From Zopfochytrium polystomum (taxonomy: Eukaryota; Chytridiomycota; Chytridiomycetes; Chytridiales; Chytridiaceae), in the NCBI GenBank assembly GCA_025765615.1, contig JAIVFJ010000383.1, forward strand, positions 1 through 52,222: a DNA stretch of 52,222 bases. The letters run 5' to 3'. Positions 17,464 through 28,800 of the stretch are shown here, in pieces (within the stretch, counting starts at the first letter, position 1; each line of letters opens with the position of its first letter). Under the pieces are notes generated by a model. That model was given only the letters and a program-made list of their open reading frames with translations. It made no database searches and was not told the DNA's origin. The translations under genes were made by a program, and so were the position numbers.

Positions 17464-18727
17464 TGTTGAGATTCGACCCACGGGGTACACTACGCCCGTT
17501 ACTGATGATCCCTTTGAGAACTCCATCCAATCACATTGGATGGGGTGTTTGAAGGGCTCAGTAGATTCAATACTTGAATGGGGCGCTCGGAAGGGCTAAT
17601 CTGTTCTCAATAAAAAGAGATAGGCAAAGGCGGCTGTTGTTCTAGCTTTGTTCATCCTACCGGTAGGAACAATGCAATTAGAACATGCACAAAAACGCGC
17701 AAACTACGCACTCTGCACTTGTAACACAGCACAGCAAGCATGCAGAAGCAGTGTACCACTGCCCCAGGCTCCGGAATTCCGCTCTCTGCACCGGAATTCT
17801 GCCCTCTGCATCGGAATTCCGCTTCCTGATCTGGAATTCCGCCCTTTTGCATCGGAATTCCGCTTCCTGATCTGGAATTCCTCTCTCTGCACCGGAATTC
17901 CGCTTCCTGATCTGGAATTCCAGCTTTCCTGCTGTGCTGTGCAATCTGAGCAATGCAACAGGCATTTAGGAATCAGGGATTGCACCAATCACTGCATTTC
18001 TAAAAATGAGATAAAAACTGAGCTCACCAGAGATTGCACCAATCATTGGATTTCTAAAAACAAGGAAAAAAGCGGCTTGTTTCCCAAACAAGCTTCCTGA
18101 TTTGGAAACAACCAAACCAATTTACAAGCAACTGTTTCTCAAACAAGCTGTAAATTGGTTCCTGGTGGTACTCAGCCCAGACAAAGTGCTCAGCCCAAGG
18201 TGGTACTCAGCCCTGGCTGGTACTTAGCCCTAGGTGGTGCACAGCCCAGGCTGGTACTCAGCCCTGGGTGGTGCTCAGCCCAGGCTGGTACTTAGCCCTG
18301 GCTGGTGCTCAGCCCTGAGTGATGCCCAGCCCTGGGTGGTACTCAGCCCTGAATGGGTACTTAGCCCAGGCTGGGGGTTGGTGCTCAGCCTGTTTTATCT
18401 CATTTCTGTGGCCTGCTCTGTGCAGCCCACTTCTCCCTCTGTTTTCTGATGGCTCCAACCTGCAGGAGTATAAAAGCAACAACCTCTCACAGAGATCAAA
18501 AAAGGAATCCAACCCCCTCCTTGCTGCTTTGACAGAATCCAGTGCAAAACAAGCCACTCTCTCTTCCTCCATTTGCTCTCTCTTCCATCTCTGCCCACTC
18601 ACTCCTCTCTCCTCTCTACATCCTCTCACTCCTCTCCCTTTTCCATCATCACTGCTCTCTCTCTCTCTCTCTCTCTCTTCATCCCCACACACACCAAGTC
18701 CCTCCAGTCCTGGGTGGGATTTCATCA
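17464..18727 (+). repeat. LTR1 of copia family 1 (type a-x)
   Basis: 1264 bp, TGTTGAGATTC at the start and GATTTCATCA at the end; the ends form imperfect inverted repeats. Contents in order are AATAAA at 17,609, eight GGAATTCC-centred units of about 20 bp (17,773-17,921), a CAGCCC-based minisatellite (18,173-18,392), TATAAAA at 18,469-18,475 and a CT microsatellite (about 18,655-18,678). Diagnostic variants are CACTTGTAAC and CCAGGCTCC in the first half (type a), CACTTCTCCC and ATCAAAAAAGG in the second (type x). AATAAA lies about 860 bp upstream of the TATA box, so it cannot define the 3' end of a genomic RNA that starts after the TATA box. Confidence 0.9.
18469..18475 (+). promoter_or_regulatory. 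TATA box of LTR1
   Basis: TATAAAA about 470 bp upstream of the gag ATG. It would place the start of transcription near 18,500 and leave roughly 230 bp of R-U5. Confidence 0.65.
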
Positions 18728-18940
18728 CAAAGCTACCTACAAGCCGTCGGCCACATTTGTACGCTCGAACAGGGCCCTGCTGCTCTTACAAGAAAAGGGT
18801 TTCTGACTCTAAACAAGACCAACCTGTCTGTGAGCACCGGCTCACCAGCTACTTTAAGGCAACAAAGGGCTCTTGGCTCTCTACAAGAAAAGGGCTACCG
18901 CTCTAAACAAGTCCACTGGTCAACCAAGCCGCTACCTAGC

Positions 18941-21900
18941 ATGTCTTCTTCGACCCCCAAGGCTGTCCGCTTCTCTTCTTACGGCTACCAGGCTTGGGAA
19001 CTACATGTGGAAGAAGTCATCAAGCCGGTCATGGCATACAATCTTGTTGCCAGCTTCCTCAAGCCTGATTACTTCGGTACGTTCAACGAGCACTGCACCA
19101 AGGTCGGCATCGGCGCTGCTCCTCCCAGTATTGGTTCTCCCCCTGAATCCTCTGCAACGGCGGAGGCCAAGGCTGCGTACAGTGAGATGTACCGTCTGCA
19201 CCACGCTGCCCTTGACAAGTACCACACTGGTATACGCCAAGAACACAAGACCTACAGGGAGCTTGAGGCCCAACACGACAAGGCGGTTGCTACCCTCGAC
19301 TCCTGCTCGCGCATCGAGGATGTGCGCTCCATGAATGCAGCAAACATCACCAACTGCGCTGATCGGTACAAGTGGCTCAATGACAAGTACGCCCTGCAGG
19401 ACCACACTGGTTCACAGCAGGACAAGTGGCTTGCGACTTACAGTCGTTTGGCAAAACCCAGAGACTCTGGTCCAGCAGTCCAGGAGTGGTACACCACTCT
19501 GACCACACTGGTCACGGATTGGCCGAAGCATTTCAAATGTACTGCCACCACTTGCAGGGGTGTGACAAACATCCTGCGTTCTGCCATCATCCACAAAGCA
19601 AGGGAAACGCTGCCTGGACATGAAATCTTCTCTGGCGTTCGTCAAAATCTTCTCAAGGGGCTGTCAGGCTACGCCAACACCAGCGATCTCGTCAAGGAGT
19701 TGACAAACTGCCACACGCTGTACCAGCAAAGCAAAGAGAAGAACAGCAGACACTCTGCTCACCATGGCACTTCTGAGATGGAAACAGCTGCTTCAGCAAA
19801 GACCTCAGTGGCAACCAAGAAGCGCAAGATCGGTGAGGCACTCAACGGCAAGCCTACTTGTGACCTTCATGGAATCTGGGTCTCGCACTCTCGCGAGGAA
19901 TGCCTCAAGTTCCCACACGGGAAGTCAGAGCCGGCTCGCCCTGCAAAGAAGGCCAAGGGCAAGCAGCCTGCACACGCCAAAGAAGCCAAGGCCACGCCAG
20001 CTGATTCCAAGAAAGCTACTGAGACTGCCAAGATTGCACGTGAGGTGGCCGCTAAAGAACACCACCAAGCCTCTTGCGCAGCCTCTGGGGATTCTCCTCC
20101 CCACAAATGCTACAGGATGGATACTCCACCACCGCCTACTGAAGCAGAAGACGTCGAAATGTTGGAGTTCAGTACTGAGGGTGCTGCGCGCCTTGCAGAC
20201 ACATCAGCTCTAGACGACTTCCTTTCAGTAGAAAGGGCACTTGCGGCACGGGAGTTTGAAATTGGAACATGCCAGGCCGTTGAGGTGGAGGAGGAATTTG
20301 AAGTGGAACTCACAGTTTCACTTCTTGACGGCAGAATGGATCCAGACTGGATCACTGACAACATTGTCTCAAACGTCGGCTACAAAGTGATGTACGAATC
20401 TGGACGTTTCCTCTACCGCAACGTCACCTACCGCCGCATCTATGAGACTGCGCTGATGGCAAGACTTGCTGGCGGCAACCCACACCAGGTCATCCTTGAC
20501 TCTGGGGCTTCCAGGACAATGTCGCCTTGTGAAGAGCACTTCACAAACTTGCGGCCCACCTCCCAGCAGATCAAAACAGCTGACGGCTTTACAACTGCCA
20601 CTGGAGTGGGCGACTTCACCCTGTTCGTTAACGGAAGAGCTCTCATCATGAGGAACTCGCTCTATGTGCCAGAGTTCTCAGACACTCTACTCTCAGTTCA
20701 GCAAATCGTGCGGCAGACAGGTCACAACGTGACTTTCACAGCAGACACAGCCCTATTGCACCCTCGGGTACATGGTTCAGACTTTACCATTGCTCACAGG
20801 GACACAGGAAATGTTTATGTTGTGGACCCTTCTCTTCTGACGGGACATACTGGTCTCGACAGGGCAGAACTTGGAAGGGACGCGCCGACTCCTTCGGGGG
20901 ACGCCCCAGGTGAGTCGCAACAGCAAACTGCTCCTTTGCAAACTGCAACTCCAACTTTAAGTCAAACTGACCCAGACCCTTTACCAAACCCTCAGAACAT
21001 TGAAGCAGTCCGAGCTCTTCACAAGAAATTTGGTCACCTGTCTTTATCTTCTTTGAAGCGTACTTGGTCAAATCTGAATAAAGTTGGTCATTCATTTTTC
21101 CTCATTCATGACATTCCCTGCGTGACATGTGATGTTGGGAAATTGAAAGCTTCGCCTATCCACTCCACTTCCAGACCAAACATCACACTGCTTGGTCGTT
21201 TACACACTGATGCTGTCCCACTGCCCGCACGTGGACACCATGGTGAAAAACATTGGCAACTGGTTGTGGAAGAGTCAACCCGTTGGCTTGACATTGAGTT
21301 CCTCAACTCTTTGTCCGACGCGCCCACAAGATTCCGGTCTACGATCGAAAGGTTTGAACAACAACATGGCAAACATATCACATCTGTGCGCTGTGACAGG
21401 GGGGAAATCTTCAAAGATGGAGAATTCAAAACTTGGGCCAATACTCGGCATCCTCCTATTGTTTTAGAACCTAGTCCTGCATTCACCAAGGAATTCAATG
21501 GGCTGGTAGAACGTCAGGTCAACACTCTCAAAGACATGGCACACTGCATGCTCTTAGAGTCACGATTGCCCCACTCTTTCTTTGTGTATGCAGTCCGCTA
21601 CGCAGCATACATCAAGAACAGGGTTTACCACTCTTACACTAAGAAAACACCTTACGAAGCTTGGTACGGTGAAAAGCCAAATGTTGATCACATCCGCACC
21701 TTTGGCTGTTTGGTTATCCACCGTATCCCAAAGGAAAAGCGAACGCTTAAACATCCTGACAAAGGGGCGCCAGGCATATTCTTAGGGTATAAAGGAAACA
21801 CTCTTCCAGTTGTCTACGACTTGAAAACCCAGAGAATATCGGAACACTTCCATGTCTCCTTTCACGAAAATGTTTTTCCTGGCATTGTGCGGAACTGGAG

Positions 21901-24202
21901 ACAGTTCCTTCATGACTCCCGCTTGAAGGAATGGGGACCAGTCCAACCCACAGCTCAGGATTTCCAATATCTTTCCTCCTCGTTGCATACCCCCGCTATG
22001 TCCACTGATCCAGATGTGGCACATCCTGACTGCTCTGTCTGACTCACAAGAAGATGATGTACCACCTGCAGAATCACAGGGGGGAGATCTACAGCCAGGG
22101 TATGCTATACGGCGCTTCTGATTCTGAACCAGAGTCAATACCTGATGAACAGGAAATCCCTCCTAGGGAGCGCTCAACTTCCCCTGACATTCTAGCTTTG
22201 CCAGAGTCAACAGGGGAGGCAACAAATCCCCCAATCATACCACGAGAGCCATCAGGTTTACGTGACTACCTGGCATTGAAGGCAAATCTTTGTAAACTAC
22301 GAACAAAACCATCAATTGCCACAAGTCCTTCCACTTACAGTCGGAAAACACTCCACGCTTTAACTGCAAGAATTCGTAAACTGCGAATAGCACGGGGACA
22401 ATTTCGTGAACTCTACCAAACGCTCAAAGCATACACTGTGCTTGAGCCGGAGGAAGTCACAGCATATCCAACAGAAAGGATCCACCAGCGGGACTTACCG
22501 CCACTCCCTGCTTCGCATAAAGAGGCCATGCGTTCTCCTTTTGCAAAGTATTGGAAGGCAGCTCAACTCTCAGAGATCAATTCGATCACATCAAAGCATG
22601 TCTGGGACCTAGTGGCTCGACCTAAAGGGCGTAAGATACTCAAGCCCAAATGGGTTTTTGCCTACAAGTTTGACAGTGAAGGGTACCTTGAACGCTTCAA
22701 GGCTCGCCTTGTTGGTCGGGGTTACACTCAGATCTTTGGTCAGGACTACAATGAGACCTTCTCCCCTGTCGTCCGCAGCTCCTCCATAAGGGCAATCCTT
22801 GCTATCTCGTTGCTGTTTGACCTCATACTTGCAGGCCTTGATGTCGAAACTGCATACTTGAACGCCAAACTGGACATTGAAAACTTCATGGAACAACCAG
22901 AAGGCTTTGAGATACGTGGTGCAGACGGGATACTTCTTGTCTGTTTACTCAGGAAGAGTCTGTACGGACTGCACCAGTCTGGTCGACAGTGGTACAAAAC
23001 AATCCGCGACTTCCTAGTAGAAATTGGATTTACGCAATTGAAGACTGACCACTGTGTCTTTGTGCAAAGGCACCCTGATGGAAAGGTCAAGACCATCATC
23101 ACTCTATACGTAGATGACATCCTCATCTTCAGTCACACTGAAGAAGAAATTGCCAAAATTCTTTCTCTGATCAAATCAAAGTTCAAAATCCGCGAGGACC
23201 TCAACCCAAAAGTTGCTGTTGGCATCCAAGTTGAGAAAATCAAAGATGGAATCTTTATTGGACAGAAAAACTACACACAGCATGTCTTGGAGGAAGCAAA
23301 CTACTGGTGTGACGATGAAGGCTTACCTGTCAAAATCAAAGCAACTCCCATGTCCACGACATGGATACACGATGTGGACTCTGGAAAACTTCCACAAAAA
23401 GAGTCGGAATACTTCCGAAGCACACTCATGCAACTTGCTTACCTTGCAAACTTGACGCGCCCTGACATTGCGTATGCTGTGAATACACTTGCACAATACC
23501 AGTCCTGCTCCAACCCATTCAGATTCCCTTGCGCTTGACAGATTGCTGCGATATGTCCGCGCTACCTGGGATCATGGACTTTTCTACCAAAAGGGAGACT
23601 CCCAGATGACATGCATCACCAATGCAACGCTCCCAGAGGTAGAGAAAGCTGCGGGTATTTCTTACCCAGAGTGGGATGAACCACATGGCTACGCTGATGC
23701 CAGCTATGCTGAAGAGGATGGACGCAAGTCGAGGTCAGGGCATGTGTTCATGCTTTGCGGGGGTGCTATTACATGGTACAGCAAGAAACAATCAGTTGTC
23801 GCTTTGTCCTCAACTGAGGCGGAATACTTCTCCCTTACTGAGGCCATCAAAGAGGCAATCTGGCTACGAATGCTCTTCCAGGAGCTGGGTATGGATTTAA
23901 ATAAGCCCACTACTGTTTTTGAAGACAATCGTTCAACCATAGCTATTGCTATGAATCCAATACACCATGGTCGGGTCAAACACTTTGACGTGAGGTTGCA
24001 TTTCATACGGGACCACTTGGAGAAAAAGGAGGTTCAACTCATTCATTGCCCAACGGACATGATGATTGCCGACCTTCTCACCAAAGCTCTTCCTGCAGCT
24101 CAACATGCAAAGCTTGCATCACTGATGGGAATTTGCAGTCTCGCCGACCTCCAAGGTGTAAGCGTGGTGCCCACGCTCAAATCAGCACAACGCTTAGTCT
24201 AA
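18941..24202 (+). pseudogene. Copia family 1 gag-pol, copy 1 (three one-base insertions)
   Basis: The ATG follows a leader and begins MSSSTPKAVRF. Order: gag with a C-x2-H-x5-H-x4-C knuckle (residues 307-321), protease with ILDSGAS (Asp 520), a GAG-pre-integrase H...CxxC region (about 694-725), integrase with Asp 757, Asp 819 and Glu 857 (37 residues between the last two), RT with KWVFAYK and YVDD, and RNase H with YADASY, SSTEAEY and FEDN. This is copia order: integrase precedes RT. Extra bases at 22,031, 22,097 and 23,506 break the frame. The region is 5262 nt, exactly three more than 1752 codons plus stop. Confidence 0.9.
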
Positions 24203-24220
24203 AGGCTCTCTCTGGCTTCT

Positions 24221-24302
24221 CCAGCTACACTTGTGGGTTCATGCAGGTTTTCACAAGTGTAGGGGGGTACATGGGTGGGTTCGAGTCCCACTGCTTGGCT
24301 GG
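24221..24302 (+). ncRNA. Structured 3' UTR element, copy 1
   Basis: Between the pol stop and the LTR there is a perfect 11-bp inverted repeat, CTACACTTGTG/CACAAGTGTAG (24,225-24,235 with 24,252-24,262). A perfect tRNA T-arm-like hairpin follows, GTGGG-TTCGAGT-CCCAC (24,275-24,291). CCAG and CTGG at the two ends can close the whole. The loop TTCGAGT fits a Pol III B box. It may be an RNA packaging or priming structure, or a captured tRNA piece; this is inference. Confidence 0.5.
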
Positions 24303-24366
24303 CATTGTTGGACAGCCATGTACTCCAGGAGAAACAGTTGCCCCCTCTCTTTCTATTGCGGGGGTG

Positions 24367-25630
24367 TGTTGAGATTCGACCCACGGGGTACACTACGCCC
24401 GTTACTGATGATCCCTTTGAGAACTCCATCCAATCACATTGGATGGGGTGTTTGAAGGGCTCAGTAGATTCAATACTTGAATGGGGCGCTCGGAAGGGCT
24501 AATCTGTTCTCAATAAAAAGAGATAGGCAAAGGCGGCTGTTGTTCTAGCTTTGTTCATCCTACCGGTAGGAACAATGCAATTAGAACATGCACAAAAACG
24601 CGCAAACTACGCACTCTGCACTTGTAACACAGCACAGCAAGCATGCAGAAGCAGTGTACCACTGCCCCAGGCTCCGGAATTCCGCTCTCTGCACCGGAAT
24701 TCTGCCCTCTGCATCGGAATTCCGCTTCCTGATCTGGAATTCCGCCCTTTTGCATCGGAATTCCGCTTCCTGATCTGGAATTCCTCTCTCTGCACCGGAA
24801 TTCCGCTTCCTGATCTGGAATTCCAGCTTTCCTGCTGTGCTGTGCAATCTGAGCAATGCAACAGGCATTTAGGAATCAGGGATTGCACCAATCACTGCAT
24901 TTCTAAAAATGAGATAAAAACTGAGCTCACCAGAGATTGCACCAATCATTGGATTTCTAAAAACAAGGAAAAAAGCGGCTTGTTTCCCAAACAAGCTTCC
25001 TGATTTGGAAACAACCAAACCAATTTACAAGCAACTGTTTCTCAAACAAGCTGTAAATTGGTTCCTGGTGGTACTCAGCCCAGACAAAGTGCTCAGCCCA
25101 AGGTGGTACTCAGCCCTGGCTGGTACTTAGCCCTAGGTGGTGCACAGCCCAGGCTGGTACTCAGCCCTGGGTGGTGCTCAGCCCAGGCTGGTACTTAGCC
25201 CTGGCTGGTGCTCAGCCCTGAGTGATGCCCAGCCCTGGGTGGTACTCAGCCCTGAATGGGTACTTAGCCCAGGCTGGGGGTTGGTGCTCAGCCTGTTTTA
25301 TCTCATTTCTGTGGCCTGCTCTGTGCAGCCCACTGCTCCCTCTGTTTTCTGATGGCTCCAACCTGCAGGAGTATAAAAGCAGCAACCTCTCACAGAGATC
25401 AAACAAGGAATCCAACCCCCTCCTTGCTGCTTTGACAGAATCCAGTGCAAAACAAGCCACTCTCTCTTCCTCCATTTGCTCTCTCTTCCATCTCTGCCCA
25501 CTCACTCCTCTCTCCTCTCTACATCCTCTCACTCCTCTCCCTTTTCCATCATCACTGCTCTCTCTCTCTCTCTCTCTCTCTTCATCCCCACACACACCAA
25601 GTCCCTCCAGTCCTGGGTGGGATTTCATCA
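24367..25630 (+). repeat. LTR2 of copia family 1 (type a-y)
   Basis: 1264 bp and shared between copies 1 and 2. The first half carries the variants of LTR1 (CACTTGTAAC, CCAGGCTCC). The second half carries those of LTR3 (CACTGCTCCC, AAAGCAGCAACC, ATCAAACAAGG). It is thus a hybrid between two LTR types. Confidence 0.9.
25372..25378 (+). promoter_or_regulatory. TATA box of LTR2
   Basis: TATAAAA followed by GCAGCAACC, the type y form, about 470 bp ahead of the copy 2 gag ATG. Confidence 0.65.
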
Positions 25631-25844
25631 CAAAGCTACCTACAAGCCGTCGGCCACATCTTGTACGCTCGAACAGGGCCCTGCTGCTCTTACAAGAAAA
25701 GGGTTTCTGACTCTAAACAAGACCAACCTGTCTGTGAGCACCGGCTCACCAGCTACTTTAAGGCAACAAAGGGCTCTTGGCTCTCTACAAGAAAAGGGCT
25801 ACCGCTCTAAACAAGTCCACTGGTCCACCAAGCCGCTACCTAGC

Positions 25845-28800
25845 ATGTCTTCTTCGACCCCCAAGGCTGTCCGCTTCTCTTCTTACGGCTACCAGGCTTG
25901 GGAACTGCATGTGGAAGAAGTCATCAAGCCGGTCATGGCATACAATCTTGTTGCCAGCTTCCTCAAGCCTGATTACTTCGGTACGTTCAACGAGCACTGC
26001 ACCAAGGTCGGCATCGGCGCTGCTCCTCCCAGTATTGGTTCTCCCCCTGAATCCTCTGCAACGGCGGAGGCCAAGGCTGCGTACAGTGAGATGTACCGTC
26101 TGCACCACGCTGCCCTTGACAAGTACCACACTGGTATACGCCAAGAACACAAGACCTACAGGGAGCTTGAGGCCCAACACGACAAGGCGGTTGCTACCCT
26201 CGACTCCTGCTCGCGCATCGAGGATGTGCGCTCCATGAATGCAGGCAAACATCACCAACTGCGCTGATCGGTACAAGTGGCTCAATGACAAGTACGCCCT
26301 GCAGGACCACACTGGTTCACAGCAGGACAAGTGGCTTGCGACTTACAGTCGTTTGGCAAAACCCAGAGACTCTGGTCCGGCAGTCCAGGAGTGGTACACC
26401 ACTCTGACCACACTGGTCACGGATTGGCCGAAGCATTTCAAATGTACTGCCACCACTTGCAGGGGTGTGACAAACATCCTGCGTTCTGCCATCATCCACA
26501 AAGCAAGGGAAACGCTGCCTGGACATGAAATCTTCTCTGGCGTTCGTCAAAATCTTCTCAAGGGGCTGTCAGGCTACGCCAACACCAGCGATCTCGTCAA
26601 GGAGTTGACAAACTGCCACACGCTGTACCAGCAAAGCAAAGAGAAGAACAGCAGACACTCTGCTCACCATGGCACTTCTGAGATGGAAACAGCTGCTTCA
26701 GCAAAGACCTCAGTGGCAACCAAGAAGCGCAAGATCGGTGAGGCACTCAACGGCAAGCCTACTTGTGACCTTCATGGAATCTGGGTCTCACACTCTCGCG
26801 AGGAATGCCTCAAGTTCCCTCACGGGAAGTCAGAGCCGGCTCGCCCTGCAAAGAAGGCCAAGGGCAAGCAGCCTGCACACGCCAAAGAAGCCAAGGCCAC
26901 GCCAGCTGATTCCAAGAAAGCTACTGAGACTGCCAAGATTGCACGTGAGGTGGCTGCTAAAGAACACCACCAAGCCTCTTGCGCAGCCTCTGAGGATTCT
27001 CCTCCCCACAAATGCTACAGGATGGATACTCCACCACCGCCTACTGAAGCAGAAGACGTCGAAATGTTGGAGTTCAGTACTGAGGGTGCTGCGCGCCTTG
27101 CAGACACATCAGCTCTAGACGACTTCCTTTCAGTAGAAAGGGCACTTGCGGCACGGGAGTTTGAAATTGGAACATGCCAGGCCGTTGAGGTGGAGGAGGA
27201 ATTTGAAGTGGAACTCACAGTTACACTTCTTGACGGCAGAATGGATCCAGACTGGATCACTGACAACATTGTCTCAAACGTCGGCTACAAAGTGATGTAC
27301 GAATCTGGACGTTTCCTCTACCGCAACGTCACCTACCGCCGCATCTATGAGACTGCGCTGATGGCAAGACTTGCTGGCGGCAACCCACACCAGGTCATCC
27401 TTGACTCTGGGGCTTCCAGGACAATGTCGCCTTGTGAAGAGCACTTCACAAACTTGCGGCCCACCTCCCAGCAGATCAAAACAGCTGACGGCTTTACAAC
27501 TGCCACTGGAGTGGGCGACTTCACCCTGTTCGTTAACGGAAGAGCTCTCATCATGAGGAACTCGCTCTATGTGCCAGAGTTCTCAGACACTCTACTCTCA
27601 GTTCAGCAAATCGTGCGGCAGACAGGTCACAACGTGACTTTCACAGCAGACACAGCCCTATTGCACCCTCGGGTACATGGTTCAGACTTTACCATTGCTC
27701 ACAGGGACACAGGAAATGTTTATGTTGTGGACCCTTCTCTTCTGACGGGACATACTGGTCTCGACAGGGCAGAACTTGGAAGGGACGCGCCGACTCCTTC
27801 GGGGGACGCCCCAGGTGAGTCGCAACAGCAAACTGCTCCTTTGCAAACTGCAACTCCAACTTTAAGTCAAACTGACCCAGACCCTTTACCAAACCCTCAG
27901 AACATTGAAGCAGTCCGAGCTCTTCACAAGAAATTTGGTCACCTGTCTTTATCTTCTTTGAAGCGTACTTGGTCAAATCTGAATAAAGTTGGTCATTCAT
28001 TTTTCCTCATTCATGACATTCCCTGCGTGACATGTGATGTTGGGAAATTGAAAGCTTCGCCTATCCACTCCACTTCCAGACCAAACACCACACTGCTTGG
28101 TCGTTTACACACTGATGCTGTCCCACTGCCCGCACGTGGACACCATGGTGAAAAACATTGGCAACTGGTTGTGGAAGAGTCAACCCGTTGGCTTGACATT
28201 GAGTTCCTCAACTCTTTGTCCGACGCGCCCACAAGATTCCGGTCTACGATCGAAAGGTTTGAACAACAACATGGCAAACATATCACATCTGTGCGCTGTG
28301 ACAGGGGGGAAATCTTCAAAGATGGAGAATTCAAAACTTGGGCCAATACTCGGCATCCTCCTATTGTTTTAGAACCTAGTCCTGCATTCACCAAGGAATT
28401 CAATGGGCTGGTAGAACGTCAGGTCAACACTCTCAAAGACATGGCACACTGCATGCTCTTAGAGTCACGATTGCCCCACTCTTTCTTTGTGTATGCAGTC
28501 CGCTACGCAGCATACATCAAGAACAGGGTTTACCACTCTTACACTAAGAAAACACCTTACGAAGCTTGGTACGGTGAAAAGCCAAATGTTGATCACATCC
28601 GCACCTTTGGCTGTTTGGTTATCCACCGTATCCCAAAGGAAAAGCGAACGCTTAAACATCCTGACAAAGGGGCGCCAGGCATATTCTTAGGGTATAAAGG
28701 AAACACTCTTCCAGTAGTCTACGACTTGAAAACCCAGAGAATATCGGAACACTTCCATGTCTCCTTTCACGAAAATGTTTTTCCTGGCATTGTGCGGAAC

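Larger units (their letters stand above)
18728..24366 (+). mobile_element. Copia family 1 internal region, copy 1
   Basis: It starts CAAAGCTACC directly after LTR1. No TGG-starting primer-binding site complementary to a tRNA 3' end is visible at the junction. It holds a 213-bp leader, the gag-pol reading region, a 164-bp 3' untranslated part with a stable hairpin, and a G-rich tract (GCGGGGGTG) just before the next LTR that probably serves as the polypurine tract. Sequence variants set copy 1 apart from copies 2 and 3. Confidence 0.9.

Noticed and set aside
18234..18449. Repetitive small open frame in the CAGCCC minisatellite
   Set aside because: It is a by-product of the tandem repeat in U3 and lies upstream of the TATA box.
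18542..18940. In-frame extension of gag into the LTR (an ATG at 18,542)
   Set aside because: The upstream 133 codons are low-complexity Ser/Leu readings of the CT-rich R-U5 region; the frame relation differs between copies because of indels, so the ATG at 18,941 (25,845; 32,746) is the better start.
26317..26550. Minus-strand open frames of 60-160 codons within gag-pol
   Set aside because: They recur identically in every copy as shadows of the plus-strand frame and carry no motifs.
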